NCBI GenBank assembly: GCA_002803225.1
Contig: NXFV01000946.1
Location: 1 to 17,050 of the forward strand
Length of the DNA stretch: 17,050 nt
Direction of reading: 5' to 3'
From: Gamarada debralockiae
Taxonomy: Eukaryota; Ascomycota; Leotiomycetes; Helotiales; Hyphodiscaceae
The notes under the pieces are model-generated. The model was not told the DNA's origin. It did no database searches and was given only the letters and a program-made list of their open reading frames with translations. Both the position numbers and the translations under genes were made by a program. This document shows, in pieces, positions 1 to 9,635 of the stretch (position 1 is the first letter of the stretch; every line of letters begins with the position of its first letter).

Positions 1-919
1 GAACAACATAAAACGAAGGTCATAATACTCGAAAACACTGCAAAACGCATCAGAAAACAAGTTGTACGATTGTGTATGTATATGTAGGTGTCTAGGTACA
101 GGTCCAGGTGCAAAAGACAAAATATGCCCAGATGGCACGTGATATCCAGCTAAGCGAGGTTGGCATCAACGTGACCGATTTCCCCACCACAATATCTTTC
201 ACAAAGAGATGATAGAACCGTTCTAGGTTAGATAAATATGCCAAATTTAAATCTTTAAAAGAAGAATCTATTAATATAGTACCTTTGACCAGGCATTCCT
301 CTCGTCTTCCCTTAATGTCTGTGGTTTATATCGATTTTTTTTTAACCAGACAAAACCATCTGTAATTGTGATGAGTTTGGATACTTCTAGTCATCACTAA
401 AAGAGTGAAAAGTATTTATGTCTTTCTGGAACCTTAAGTGACATATGCAGTTAAGATATTGAGCGCTGTCCGATCCTTGACATTTCAATACTGTTCTTAC
501 TGCCACGCTGGAAGTAATTCTTATAGGTGCGGTCGCTGCTATCATTGCTACTACAAAGGCGAGCTAAGAAATATGATGATTACACTCTTTTACAGTAAAA
601 TCGCGGAGCTTGGTAGCGAAACGCTATGGTCAGAATCTTCTTGGTAACCTCCTTTAAGTATACTATAATTTGCACTGATAATACGTATCAATGAGTTATA
701 GTAGTAGAGGAATTTCCAATGAGCAGACATTGAGCCTTCATGGCGCCAGAACCAGGTATTTTCGATGGCAGAAAGTTAATACACAGATCCTGGAGTGATC
801 TGATCATATTAGCGTGATGAAACCAAGTCACTGGAAGCATGGTGGCGCTTGAAAATTTCTGGAAGATGCTAATGTACATAACAGTGTGGGTGACGTAGTA
901 GGATGTGTTTCATGGTTAG
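1..919. other. Intergenic region, no supported gene
   Basis: Moderately AT-rich sequence with no open frame that looks coding. The reading frame at 438-647 begins on GTG, has no recognisable domain and is not supported. A motif at about 137-162 (CACGTGAT, then six extra bases, then CTAAGCGAGGTT) resembles 5262-5281 inside the candidate solo LTR and may be an eroded trace of that repeat. The last 200 bases (about 700-919) may hold the ruined 5' end of the pseudogene that follows, but stops occur in all forward frames and I cannot place its start. Confidence 0.5.
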
Positions 920-2277
920 ATGTTAAGCGATACGAGGGCAGATGCAATGAGTGCAATGTGTTGGCACGCTGGACAGCACGGTGTGGCTGGTCATTTCCAA
1001 GAAAAGATCCGTGATGCAAGACACGTCGCGAACCTTCTCCTATCGTCCATTTCGCCTATTGCTTCAAATCAGCTTCTCAGCGAAGATCAAATCAGTTCAT
1101 TCCAGAGAGAAATGCGCCAGCTGGCCAATAAATATTCAGTAAATACTGAAGACTTGGACCTCCAGTTCAATATCATTAAGGAAAGCCGAGTACGGGATAA
1201 AGATCCCAACTTACCCCACAGCTACACCCCGGAAGTCTTCTTCCCGGATGCGGAGATTCCTCTGGGATTTTAATGTCGCTCATCGAAAGCCACGTCACGA
1301 AGAGCTCACGAAGTTCAGATTACCGGCAGCTTATTCTCGGCGCTATCACAAACGTTCTCACCAATCTACAAAAACATGAGCAAGCTGAAGATGACAGTGA
1401 TGAAAATGCCATTTTCCCTTGTCTTACAAGGCTGCAAAGAGGATGAGATGCACAGCGAATTTATCCGAGAAGGTGCTGTTCAACAACGCCGCGACTAGAA
1501 TACCGATCTATTACCGAAGCATGTGTAGTAGACGAGAGCTACAGGCTTCTGAGAAGATGCTAGAACGGCTTGTCTCTGAGCGGTGATACAAGGCCAGAAT
1601 ATAAAATGTTCGTGGATCAGATGGCAAATCTAACGGAGGGACTGCATTTCTCTAGCCTCACCAAACCAGCATGTGCAGCATATGACGCGGAAGAATACAA
1701 AACAACAGCGTTACTCATAAGCGATATTCTAAGGCTCGCTCAGGAGGGGACGTTCTCACGAGCTCTGGCAGATGATCCTGTGCATCGTGATGTGTTGCAA
1801 GAATCTATGGAGCTTACTCCACTCCACATTCCTTGTCGCCAGGGATGAGGTTTGATGGGAGGATGGGTCGAAAGCCATTACAGAATGGCGCCCCATGAAG
1901 ATTTGTGGAACATAATGCTGGCAACAGAGAAGCACGAGGGAACACTCCGGTTTGAAGGAATTTGCGAGATTATGTTCAAGCTGTGGGATTTTTATCGCGC
2001 TCTCCAGGAGTTGGATATGATACGGATTGCTTCGCAACTTGGAGATATTAGGAGCTCTTTTGATGCTAAAACCATCCCCACAGGAGTAGTCTCCCAAGAA
2101 GTGTTGGATGTGTGAGATGCATTGCTCGAAGATATGGTTTAGCATATGAACGAAGGTAGCTCAGACGTGGCACGAGAGTATTTCTCGCAATTCACATCGC
2201 CACTGAAGCAGAAGGCGTGGAATTTGTATTGTGAAGCTCCAGTGCAGCATATGACTGTTGGAAATCGTTTCAACTAA
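920..2277 (+). pseudogene. Decayed protein-coding gene of unknown family
   Basis: I do not recognise the protein. From 920 a frame runs to a TAA at 1271 and has coding character (for example QEKIRDARHVANLLLSSI). The reading then changes frame, and from ATG 1273 one frame continues to a final TAA at 2275-2277, interrupted only by TGA 1444, TAG 1561, TGA 1846, TGA 2113 and TAG 2140. Each TAG is one C-to-T step from CAG (Gln) and each TGA one step from CGA (Arg) or from TGG (Trp). Read through, 1273-2277 is 335 codons of mostly charged, probably helical sequence, such as KLWDFYRALQELDMIRIASQ. There is no signal peptide, membrane segment or known catalytic motif; terpene-cyclase metal-binding motifs were sought and not seen. 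Pattern inferred: nonsense decay by transitions plus one frame change between 1199 and 1273. The true 5' end is unknown. Confidence 0.7.
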
Positions 2278-2834
2278 GACTTCTGGCAACCTTTTCAAGC
2301 TCAAACATACTCGATAGCCAATATAGCATACATATTGCAATATTCTTTGTAAAAGAGGTTTAATATCGCCGTCAAGTCCATTTTCCGTATGTGAGTTGGT
2401 TGACTATGAACACATTTGACAAAGTGTATTGGGCTGCAGTAATGTCATATCAAGTACAGGACATGTCTATGTCTAAGGTGTGACTCCACTTAATTAGTGC
2501 CATTATAAGGTCTTGCCAGCTACAGTTTTTTTCAAACTAAATTTATTAAAAGATTTATCTACATTGTACATTCGAAACTTCCGCGTGTTCGGGGTTCCCT
2601 TGGTCTGTAGATCTGTGGCTGCAGCCTCGTCATGCAACTATGTCCGATAGGTGCCACGTCACCCGTGCTTTCTAGAATATAACCTCGTATCGCCTACCCC
2701 ACCTCAAGGTACACGGCTTTGAAACTTTGATTCAGTTTTATTGCTCTCTTCTCCTTGTCGCAACAGTACAACAACTTGAAGTGTAACACTGTGTAACACT
2801 GAAAGACTAATAACCTCACCGAAAGCGCAAAGCA
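2278..2834 (+). promoter_or_regulatory. Intergenic region and probable P450 promoter
   Basis: The left part (2278-2580) is AT-rich and featureless. Nearer the P450 start there is a TATA-like stretch (AGAATATAAC, about 2673-2682) and a pyrimidine-rich tract at about 2738-2758 (TTGCTCTCTTCTCCTTGTC), a common setting of transcription starts in filamentous fungi. A perfect 10-bp tandem duplication lies at 2781-2800. Assignment as promoter rests on position and composition only. Confidence 0.4.
2781..2800 (+). repeat. Perfect 10-bp tandem duplication upstream of the P450
   Basis: GTGTAACACT occurs twice in immediate succession, 35 bases before the P450 ATG. It probably lies in the 5' untranslated leader. 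It may be a replication slip or a duplicated protein-binding site; the sequence alone does not decide. Confidence 0.85.
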
Positions 2835-4709
2835 ATGATGGCTTGGACATATTATCAGCTTCCTCTAGCTGCGCTTGTATGGCTCACAAGCGTCGTGTTG
2901 TATCGAATCTACCTCCGCCCGTTGTCAAAGATTCCAGGCCCTAAGCTCGCCGCAGCCACTCACCTGTATATAACCTATTTCAACACTACGGGGGGGAGTA
3001 AATTCTACCTCCAAACCGAGAAACTGCACAAGAAATATGGTACCGTTTATTCTCGCACTTTCCTCCCACGTTTGCTGATCGAAAACAGGTTCCGTTATCA
3101 GAATAGCCCCGGATGAAATCCATCTCAGCGACCCAGAAAACTACGATAAAATCTATTCCATAGGCTCAAAATACTCCAAACCCCCACGTTTTTACCGAGC
3201 CTTTGGTTTCGGCACCTCTGCATTTTCCACTCCAGGCAATGACCTCCACCGCGTTCGAAGAGCAGCGTTGAATCCCCTCTTTTCTCGAAAAAGAGTCTTG
3301 GACTTGGAAGATGTAGTGCAGTCGAAAGTCGCAAAATTGGATCGTAGATTGAGTGAAGCAGCATCAACCGGGGAGGCTGTGGATCTGCATCATGCACTTC
3401 GCGCCATTTCTGTTGACACTATCACTGACTATGGTTTCGGCAACTGTTATGATCTTTTAGATCGTCAGGATTTTGGAACTTCCTTTTTTGCTACGAGGCG
3501 GGAACTGGCTCCTGCGACATGGTTCTTTCAGCAGTGGCCGTTTCTCCAATCTATTGCGCTGAATATTCCGCCTTGGTTAGCAAGGAGACTGAACACGAAT
3601 CTGGCGAGCTTTTTGAAGATGCAAGAGGTACAGTAAACCCAATTCTATCATCATTGCAAGGTGTAGTAATTGTTACAGGAATGTCGTGAGCACATAGTCG
3701 CAGTCAAGGAAAAGAGGGATGCGGGTATATACGATGCATCTCGCATAACTATATTCCACCAACTCCTTGATCCAAAAGCTACAGAAGGACACGTAGTCCC
3801 ATCTGTAGACGAACTGAGAGACGAGGCATTCACGCTACTTGCAGCGGCTTCAGATAGCACTGGCAATGCCCTGACGGTTGCTATGTACGAAACTATCTCG
3901 AATGCCAGTATCTATTCTACATTGGCCGCGGAATTGAATGAGGCGTTTCCTGATCCAACCACCACACTCGATTTTATCCAGCTCGAGAAACTTCCCTACT
4001 TGGTCAGTATTTTCCTAATGTATTTCTGAAGCTTTCTAATGGAATCAGACTGGTGTAATCAAAGAAGGGCTTCGGTATGTCCACGTCCCCATAGGCCATC
4101 TCCCTTTATCCCCATTCCAATTTTTAATGTCTCTTAACATTTTTAGATTGTCCTTTGGAGCTCCTGGGAGACTTCCCCGAGTAGTCCCCGAATCGGGGGC
4201 AGTCTTTAACGGACTCGCAATTCCGGCAGGTGTACGTCGGCCTTCTCATCTTTCTCCGTCCCGCATTTGAGAATATCAGCCAACTGAACATATCCCTCGT
4301 TCAGACAACTGTAGGAATGAGTGCATACCTTATTCATCGAAACGAAGATATCTTTCCAAACCCAGACAACTTCGATCCTAGCAGATGGCTCAACCCTGTG
4401 ACGTCGAGGAAGCTAGATAGATATCTTGTTACATTCTCGAAAGGCACAAGGCAGTGCATGGGAATGGCGTATGTTTCCCATATCAAACTCTTTCAGTTCA
4501 AAAGCAAAACGAATGCATTCTAATTAAAGGGAAATAGCCTAGCATACAGCGAGATGTACATTACATTGGGAACGATCTTCCGGCGACACCAGACTTTGAA
4601 AGCGATACCGCTTTCCGCAAAGGATCTGGAGTGGGAAGATTACTTCGCGCCTTATCACCCTATTACGGCCAAGAAATTTCACGCTTATGAGGGGAGAAAC
4701 TCTAATTAA
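2835..4709 (+). CDS. Cytochrome P450 monooxygenase (class E, microsomal), 7 exons
   Basis: Haem-thiolate monooxygenase, probably anchored in the ER membrane and fed by NADPH-P450 reductase; substrate unknown. Model: 2835-3039, 3089-3627, 3679-4002, 4049-4074, 4147-4231, 4305-4468, 4538-4709, giving 504 aa, a normal family length. Introns are 49, 51, 46, 72, 73 and 69 bp, all GT-AG. Visible landmarks: N-terminal hydrophobic anchor (about residues 8-23), proline hinge IPGP (33-36), C-helix HRVRRAALNP, I-helix ASDST (D307, T309), ExxR as EGLR (E362, R365), NFDPSRW (415-421), and haem loop FSKGTRQCMG with ligand C444, followed by ALAYSE. The last acceptor was placed at 4537 because it restores the conserved CxGxALAxxE join. 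The start is the first ATG of a tandem pair. The sequence resembles the large ascomycete group that includes trichodiene oxygenase-like P450s, an impression from the C-helix region only. All key residues are present, so it appears functional. Confidence 0.95.
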
Positions 4710-5243
4710 TCGGCCAGCAATTTTAATTATGTAAAATCTTTTGAGTTGTAACAGCCTTGAGCTTGAAGTCATGAAGAAAGGATGTGCCGAGATAAAGCTG
4801 ACTTTCATTTTGAGAAGACCATGGATGAAGGAGATCTTCTGGTGGCTGGAGTGAAATGGTGAAGACACAACAACTGGGGATACAGATTTCAAGGTTTGAC
4901 TAAGTCTCTGTTGAACTTGGTGGGGACTTCCTTCTTGTCACCGGAACATATTTGCGAGGACGTCTAGCGTTTAGCCTGACCAGAAATTCATAAATAATAC
5001 ATTATAGGCCATTCACAACACTGGATTAAAGCAGCAGAGATATCTGTGAGGAAGATGCATTCAAGCGGCCTAGTTTAAGTAATGGAATCAGTGTTTTTAG
5101 TAGTTTGGCACATCTAGTAATATACGACCAGTATTATCATAACATATTAAGGGACACTCTACTATTAAAATAGCACATCATATCGTATTAGTTCTCTACA
5201 AATCATATAATATAATATAAGGCATTCCCACTACTAATATATA
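4710..5243. other. AT-rich intergenic region after the P450
   Basis: No gene supported. The minus-strand frame at 4539-4892 is a shadow that overlaps the last P450 exon. The segment becomes strongly AT-rich toward 5160-5243, ending in TA-rich sequence directly against the candidate LTR. The P450 3' untranslated region presumably occupies the first part. Confidence 0.5.
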
Positions 5244-5567
5244 TGTGACGACCCTGACAATCACGTGATCTAAGCGAGGTTCTTGTAATTATAAAGACCA
5301 CATGACTCAGGAAAAATCCTAAGTGCTTTAGAGCCTTAGGCATTAATTCCTTTAGGGCTATCACAGGGGACGTATTTATTCAGCCAAGGCTCAATATTAG
5401 CGTAGCTCCAGGTCCGATCTTCGCGCTATTACAGCTAACCTAGCATGGCTTTGGTATAGTCTTGTATAAGCTCAAGCTCCTTCGAGAGCTCTCCTTTTCT
5501 CCTTGGCTTTAGATTCTCAATTAAAACGCGCGTTCATGCCATTCCTTACCTGCTTGTAGCCGTCACA
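5244..5567. mobile_element. Candidate solo LTR (retrotransposon relic)
   Basis: A 324-bp block begins TGTGACG and ends CGTCACA, a perfect 7-bp terminal inverted repeat with the TG...CA ends typical of LTRs. Inside are an early CACGTGATCTAAGCGAGGTT motif, a TATAAAG (5291-5297) and a pyrimidine-rich stretch near 5490-5505. No matching 5-bp target duplication is seen (ATATA on the left, GAGAC on the right), and no internal retroelement sequence adjoins it. That fits an old solo LTR left by recombination, but chance similarity of the ends is possible. Confidence 0.5.
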
Positions 5568-6173
5568 GAGACGTCATTTCCTTTGCATTATGAACTAAGA
5601 ACTCCGGATAAGGGTGGGGTCCGGCTTAATCGCGACACCGCTCGCCTGATCGGGCAGGGCGGTGTAAAAACTCGGGCCTGGGGCTGACCATATTGTTTAG
5701 GGTTCAGATTTTCTTTAAGGAGGGTACAATACTTACCCCACCATAATCGTTCCCTAAGCGTGCCATGTGTTCAGTCGTGAAAATGAGATTCCCATTTCGA
5801 GTAACGTTTTTCTGGACATCACATGCCGGATTCCCATTAAAATACCGCGACCAAGTCCAAAGATTTCGGCGAATCATTGCGTTCTATTTGCAAAACCGAA
5901 TCAAGGCTACGGAATAGCCGGCCGGCGATTCTGCCGCGTTCCGGCTGGACCCGAAAAGCTGAAGCACTTGAAATTCTATAAACCGTTCATACCCACTCAC
6001 AAGGAAATCTTCGAACCCATTATTTCCGAAAGATCGCAAACTAGGCTAACCGCATCGAACGATGTCCGTGTTTCCCATGCGTTCGGGCTGCTCGGGACCA
6101 CAATTTGCAAAAGGAACATGGACTTTCCCTAAAGGCCATCCACCTGGAGCTCCTTGCTGAGTATTTTGTCAAG
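5568..6173. other. Intergenic region upstream of the F-box gene
   Basis: The first part (5590-5690) is locally GC-rich, with repeated GGGC/CGGG words. A 121-codon open frame at 5767-6132 starts only on GTG, matches no family I know and has no splice context linking it to the F-box gene, so I do not call it. The segment before 6174 probably contains the F-box promoter and leader. No TATA box stands out. Confidence 0.4.
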
Positions 6174-7612
6174 ATGGAAACTCTACCTCTAGACTTGCTT
6201 CAAAATATCATCCAATTCATCCCGAAATTTGATCTTCCCACTACGCGGCTAGTCTGTCGGTCATTCAACCAAACCGCCATCAAGTACCTTTATCGCAACG
6301 CGACAGTTTGGATACAAAAGCAGAGCCTGGAGAGGTGAGTGCTGCCCTGACATCTGCTGAAGTTTCATGAGCATGACAAGCACAACCCTTGTCACGGCTT
6401 GCATGACTGAAGTGACTCTGCGTGTAGAAGCTTGAACTGACTTCTTGACCATGCAGACTCCTCGCCATCTCTCAATGTCCCCACATTTGCAAGCACGTGC
6501 GAAGTCTCACCCTGAGCTTCGAGCTACTACACAAAGCAACTCCTCATCCAGATCATTTTCTCCGTTTGCTATACCATCAGCATGATCTCCAACGAACACC
6601 CGCACAAATGCCTACGGCAATGCCCATCCTCACTTTCCACAACATAGGCGCTCTTACTAGAGAGGAGAGATGGACCCCAGAGCGAGTCTCGACTGCGTAT
6701 GCTTCTTACAAAGCTCGGGTTGAAGAGCAAAGAGCTTTGGAGGCACTGGGCTTGGACCTTATAACTTTATCGTTGGCGCTTTCGCGGCTCAAAAATGTCA
6801 AATCAATAGTCATCAACTCGGAGTATTATGGACCATTAGGTTTGGATGCTCCTGCATTGCCGAAAGACATAGCTGTTATACATCAAGAAATCCTGCTCTT
6901 ACCTCCGCATCTTCGGGAAGAGAGACGAAAGGACGCAGGACGCCTTCACCTTCGGAATCTCATACGCGCTGCAAGTGTTTGTGGCCTCAAAATGACAGAC
7001 TTGAAGATAGCAGATTCGAATAACAGCATGGCCCCGAGAATCCTCGCTTTACGTTCAGAAGACCTTGCGTTGGCTACCATGGCATTTCAGCATGTGACCC
7101 GTTTCTACTTTCAGGTTCCCGACTTCAACACGGATGAGGATGCCGACATATTTGCAGAGGGTCAACTGGCACAACTCGTCCAGGCAATGCCGAGGCTTGA
7201 GGAGCTGACCCTGGTTTCGTCATCAGTAACTCCTTATGTTCCCTGGACGACAGTCTGTGGCAAGAGACAGCTCCAATACCTACGCCTACTTGACATACAA
7301 CGTTTTGACTTCCACGAGTTTGAATTCATGGAGTTCTTGCTAAAACATCAATCCACACTACGAGTTTTAAACCTCTTCTGTATTCAGCTGTTTAGTGGCA
7401 GGTTTCAGTCTTTGTTCTGCAATATAAGGGAACACCTTTCACTCACGAGCTTGGATTTGGATGGCACTTTCGATGACGACAACGGTAATTTTTTAGACTA
7501 TTCCTATTTTGCTGGGAGGGCTCTAACGGATTTTGTCACTCGGCGAACAGATAGATATCCCGCCTCTCAACTGCTACAACATCAACGCGGAGATTCTCCA
7601 AATCTAGAATAG
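6174..7612 (+). CDS. F-box protein, 2 exons
   Basis: Probable substrate adaptor of an SCF ubiquitin ligase: the F-box binds Skp1 and the C-terminal part would select a target, which is unknown. Model: 6174-6334 and 6457-7612, 438 aa. The 122-bp intron has GTGAGT donor, ACTGAC branch-like site and GCAG acceptor, and rejoins the frame through a split AGA codon. The F-box lies at residues 1-47 (starts METLPLDLLQNIIQFI, includes LVCRSFNQTA). The remainder is leucine-rich and helical with spaced LxxL-type strands (for example LEELTLV, LQYLRLLDI, LRVLNLF), suggesting irregular leucine-rich repeats as in many ascomycete F-box proteins. ATG 6174 is the first in-frame ATG, in good context (A at -3, G at +4), and puts the F-box at the N-terminus. 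No lesions seen. Target and phenotype cannot be inferred. Confidence 0.87.
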
Positions 7613-8321
7613 TAATAATAGTAATTCCATGTGATAATTGCCCACAAACGCATGTCGAGTTTATTGAATCAAATTACTCAACAACCATCCGAACAAAAGG
7701 CCGGAATCTATAATCACCACTTCAGAGCGATCTGGTTTCGCTTAAGCCCCGGATCCCTCGCGAACTCTAAAGCCTAACGAGCCTGCCGACAGTGGTTTGT
7801 GCGCTTAAGGGCATTTTTGCATCGCTATTATGAATTCAAATAATATTTAGTTAGGAGTAGACCACCCATCTTTTAACTCTACCCTTCGGACATCCTGATA
7901 TCTGTGTCCTTGGACACGAATATACTTAATTCGCAAGCATCCTTTGATTTGGCGGCTTTTATGCGTTCCCTAAGCTTCAGTTATTGATCGATGACTAGAG
8001 ACCATTAATATATTGTCAATTGAGGCGGTCATTGACGATAATCATGCGTTGATAAGGCGTTGCAATTGTAGAGGTTCATGCACATGGACACAAATTTAAT
8101 GGGTAATTTTCTGCCTGAAAATACAGGTACAAGCCTCCATCCCTATTATAAGATATGGTTTATTTTATTAATTATTGGAACGCAAGAAGTGGGGTCGGTG
8201 AGATCTGGAATAGATTTCTGTAATTCCGAGTTTCAACTTCTGCTGCTTGTATGCGAATCCCGTTTCCATAACAGCCTCCTATCGCCCGATTATATGGTAA
8301 GGCTGAAGGGGGTTGTGCCTA
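7613..8321. other. Intergenic region between the F-box gene and the Tc1 element
   Basis: No gene supported. Composition is mixed and becomes AT-rich to the right. The open frame 8078-8374 runs across the transposon boundary at 8322, so it cannot be a native gene as it stands, and its product resembles nothing known to me. Confidence 0.5.
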
Positions 8322-8362
8322 CTGTTGTACAGGGTGGAATAAATGTTCACCGAGGGTTAGCG
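8322..8362 (+). repeat. Left terminal inverted repeat of the Tc1-like element
   Basis: Forty-one bases starting CTGTTGTACAGGGTGG. It matches the reverse complement of 9593-9633 with a single difference (G at 8327 against A), which is a transition. Confidence 0.95.
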
Positions 8363-8458
8363 TGGTTTGGCTGACAAGGATGTACCGCCAATGATTCCCA
8401 AGTGTTTACATGCTGCTTTTGCCTTATTTTTCAAGTGAAGAACATCAAGATAACAAGC

Positions 8459-9559
8459 ATGCAGGCAACATATCAGATTCCTACGCCTAAGACGCCTATA
8501 CATTCTACTTCTCGAGACGACCGACTTTGTGTCCAAACCCTATTTGATCATGCTAATTGGGAAATCGATGATATTGCCCTACAATTAAACTTGACGCGTC
8601 AGTAGGATGAATATGCCCTTATACATCGACTTACTCCTTAAAAAACATCGCTCTAGTTGTTATCCTCTTCTCGATAATCCTAAGCGCAAGTACCTAATTG
8701 ACTAGGTTTGTGCAAATACTAAGAATTGACGCGTTCCTTGGCCTAAAATCCTAGTAATTCTAGGTTGGAATTGTAGGCTTACTGCAATTCGGTCTGCATT
8801 TAAGAAAGAGGGCTACGTACGATGATTTGCATAATAAAAACCTCCAATATCAGATACAAACAAACGTCTACAGTTAAAATAAGCACAAGTATACTTAGAT
8901 TAGGAGGAACAATGGGATAATATCCTTTGGAGTGATAAGAGTTAGGTATAGCTAGGGATCTATAAACGCTAACGGATTACAAGAAAGATAAGGCTTTCTG
9001 AAGTCTATTATTTAGATTGTATTATCACAAAATACTAGTAAAGGATTAGTTAGATGTTTTAGGGTTGTATTAGTAGACAATATAGCAAAGGCTTTAGTGT
9101 TTTCTGGGAGAAAGAATAGTATGTAAATCCTTTAATATTTATTAATCTAACGTTTTATATAAGGGAACAATTGACTAGTAGTTATATTTAGAGCGAATAA
9201 TTCCAAGAGTCTGTGAATACCTTCAAGTATATCCAGAGCTTCATTTCCAGCAAGATAATAGACCTGGTCATATAGCTAAATACACATATGAGCATTTTGA
9301 GGAACATAGGATAACTCTAATATATTAGCCGCCATTTTCACTAGATTTGAGTCTAATAAAGACGTTATAGGACTAGATGAAAGACAAATTAGAAAAGGAG
9401 GATCCTTTAGTATATCGCAACTATAAAAGGCTTCGGGCAGCAGTTACAAAGGCCTAGGATTCAATTACAGACGAGGAGATTAGATATGAGATAAGGACAA
9501 CGATGAGAAAGCGCTACTAAGCTGTCATTAATACTAATGGAATATATACAGCGTTCTAG
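8459..9559 (+). pseudogene. Tc1-like DD34E transposase, ruined by transitions
   Basis: The intact ancestor would have been about 366 aa. The N-terminal DNA-binding part is readable (VQTLFDHANWEIDDIALQLN, helix-turn-helix type). One extra A in a run near 8640 moves the frame, which later returns. The catalytic core is clear: first Asp in the WSDxS block (GAT 8934-8936), second Asp in QQDNRPGH (9254-9256), then, after exactly 34 residues, the position of the third acidic residue within PPFSLDLSLIK. That codon is now AAG (9359-9361), so the catalytic Glu has become Lys by G-to-A. Stops replace conserved Trp (TGG to TAG before PPFS) and Gln (CAG/CAA). No functional protein can be made. Family assignment rests on the DD34E spacing plus TIR and TA structure. 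Confidence 0.93.
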
Positions 9560-9592
9560 ATAGCTTCAATTGAGTAAAAGCGGCACTAGTTG

Positions 9593-9633
9593 CGCTAACC
9601 CTCGGTGAACATTTATTCCACCCTGTATAACAG
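9593..9633 (-). repeat. Right terminal inverted repeat of the Tc1-like element
   Basis: Inverted partner of 8322-8362, 40 of 41 positions identical, ending CCCTGTATAACAG before the flanking TA. Confidence 0.95.
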
Positions 9634-9635
9634 TA

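Larger units (their letters stand above)
8322..9633 (+). mobile_element. Tc1/mariner-family DNA transposon, full length but inactivated
   Basis: A 1,312-bp element bounded by terminal inverted repeats and flanked on both sides by TA (8320-8321 and 9634-9635), the target duplication expected of Tc1/mariner insertion. It contains one transposase gene on the plus strand (8459-9559). Ends are complete, so it is a whole insertion rather than a fragment, but the transposase is destroyed by many TAG/TAA codons and shifts. The changes, such as Trp TGG to TAG, look like RIP. It lies between the F-box gene and the Clr5-TPR gene and interrupts neither visible reading frame. Confidence 0.95.

Noticed and set aside
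438..647. 69-codon open frame
   Set aside because: Begins on GTG, no conserved motif, no promoter or splice context; consistent with chance.
1756..2145. 129-codon minus-strand open frame
   Set aside because: Lies antisense to the decayed plus-strand gene; its composition looks like a complement of that coding sequence.
920..2277. A sesquiterpene cyclase partner for the P450
   Set aside because: No DDxxD-type or NSE-type metal-binding motif in any frame; the trichothecene-like pairing is not supported.
4539..4892. 117-codon minus-strand open frame
   Set aside because: Overlaps the last P450 exon and has no recognisable content.
5700..5706. TTTAGGGTT as telomere-like sequence
   Set aside because: A single unit; no tandem TTAGGG array.
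6005..6030. tRNA B-box-like GGTTCGA on the minus strand
   Set aside because: The following bases do not complete the B box, and no A box or cloverleaf could be built.
5767..6132. 121-codon open frame upstream of the F-box gene
   Set aside because: Starts only on GTG and shows no family resemblance. A link to the F-box gene by splicing was considered, but no suitable donor and acceptor pair was evident.
8078..8374. 98-codon open frame
   Set aside because: Crosses the left end of the Tc1-like element, so it is a chance fusion.
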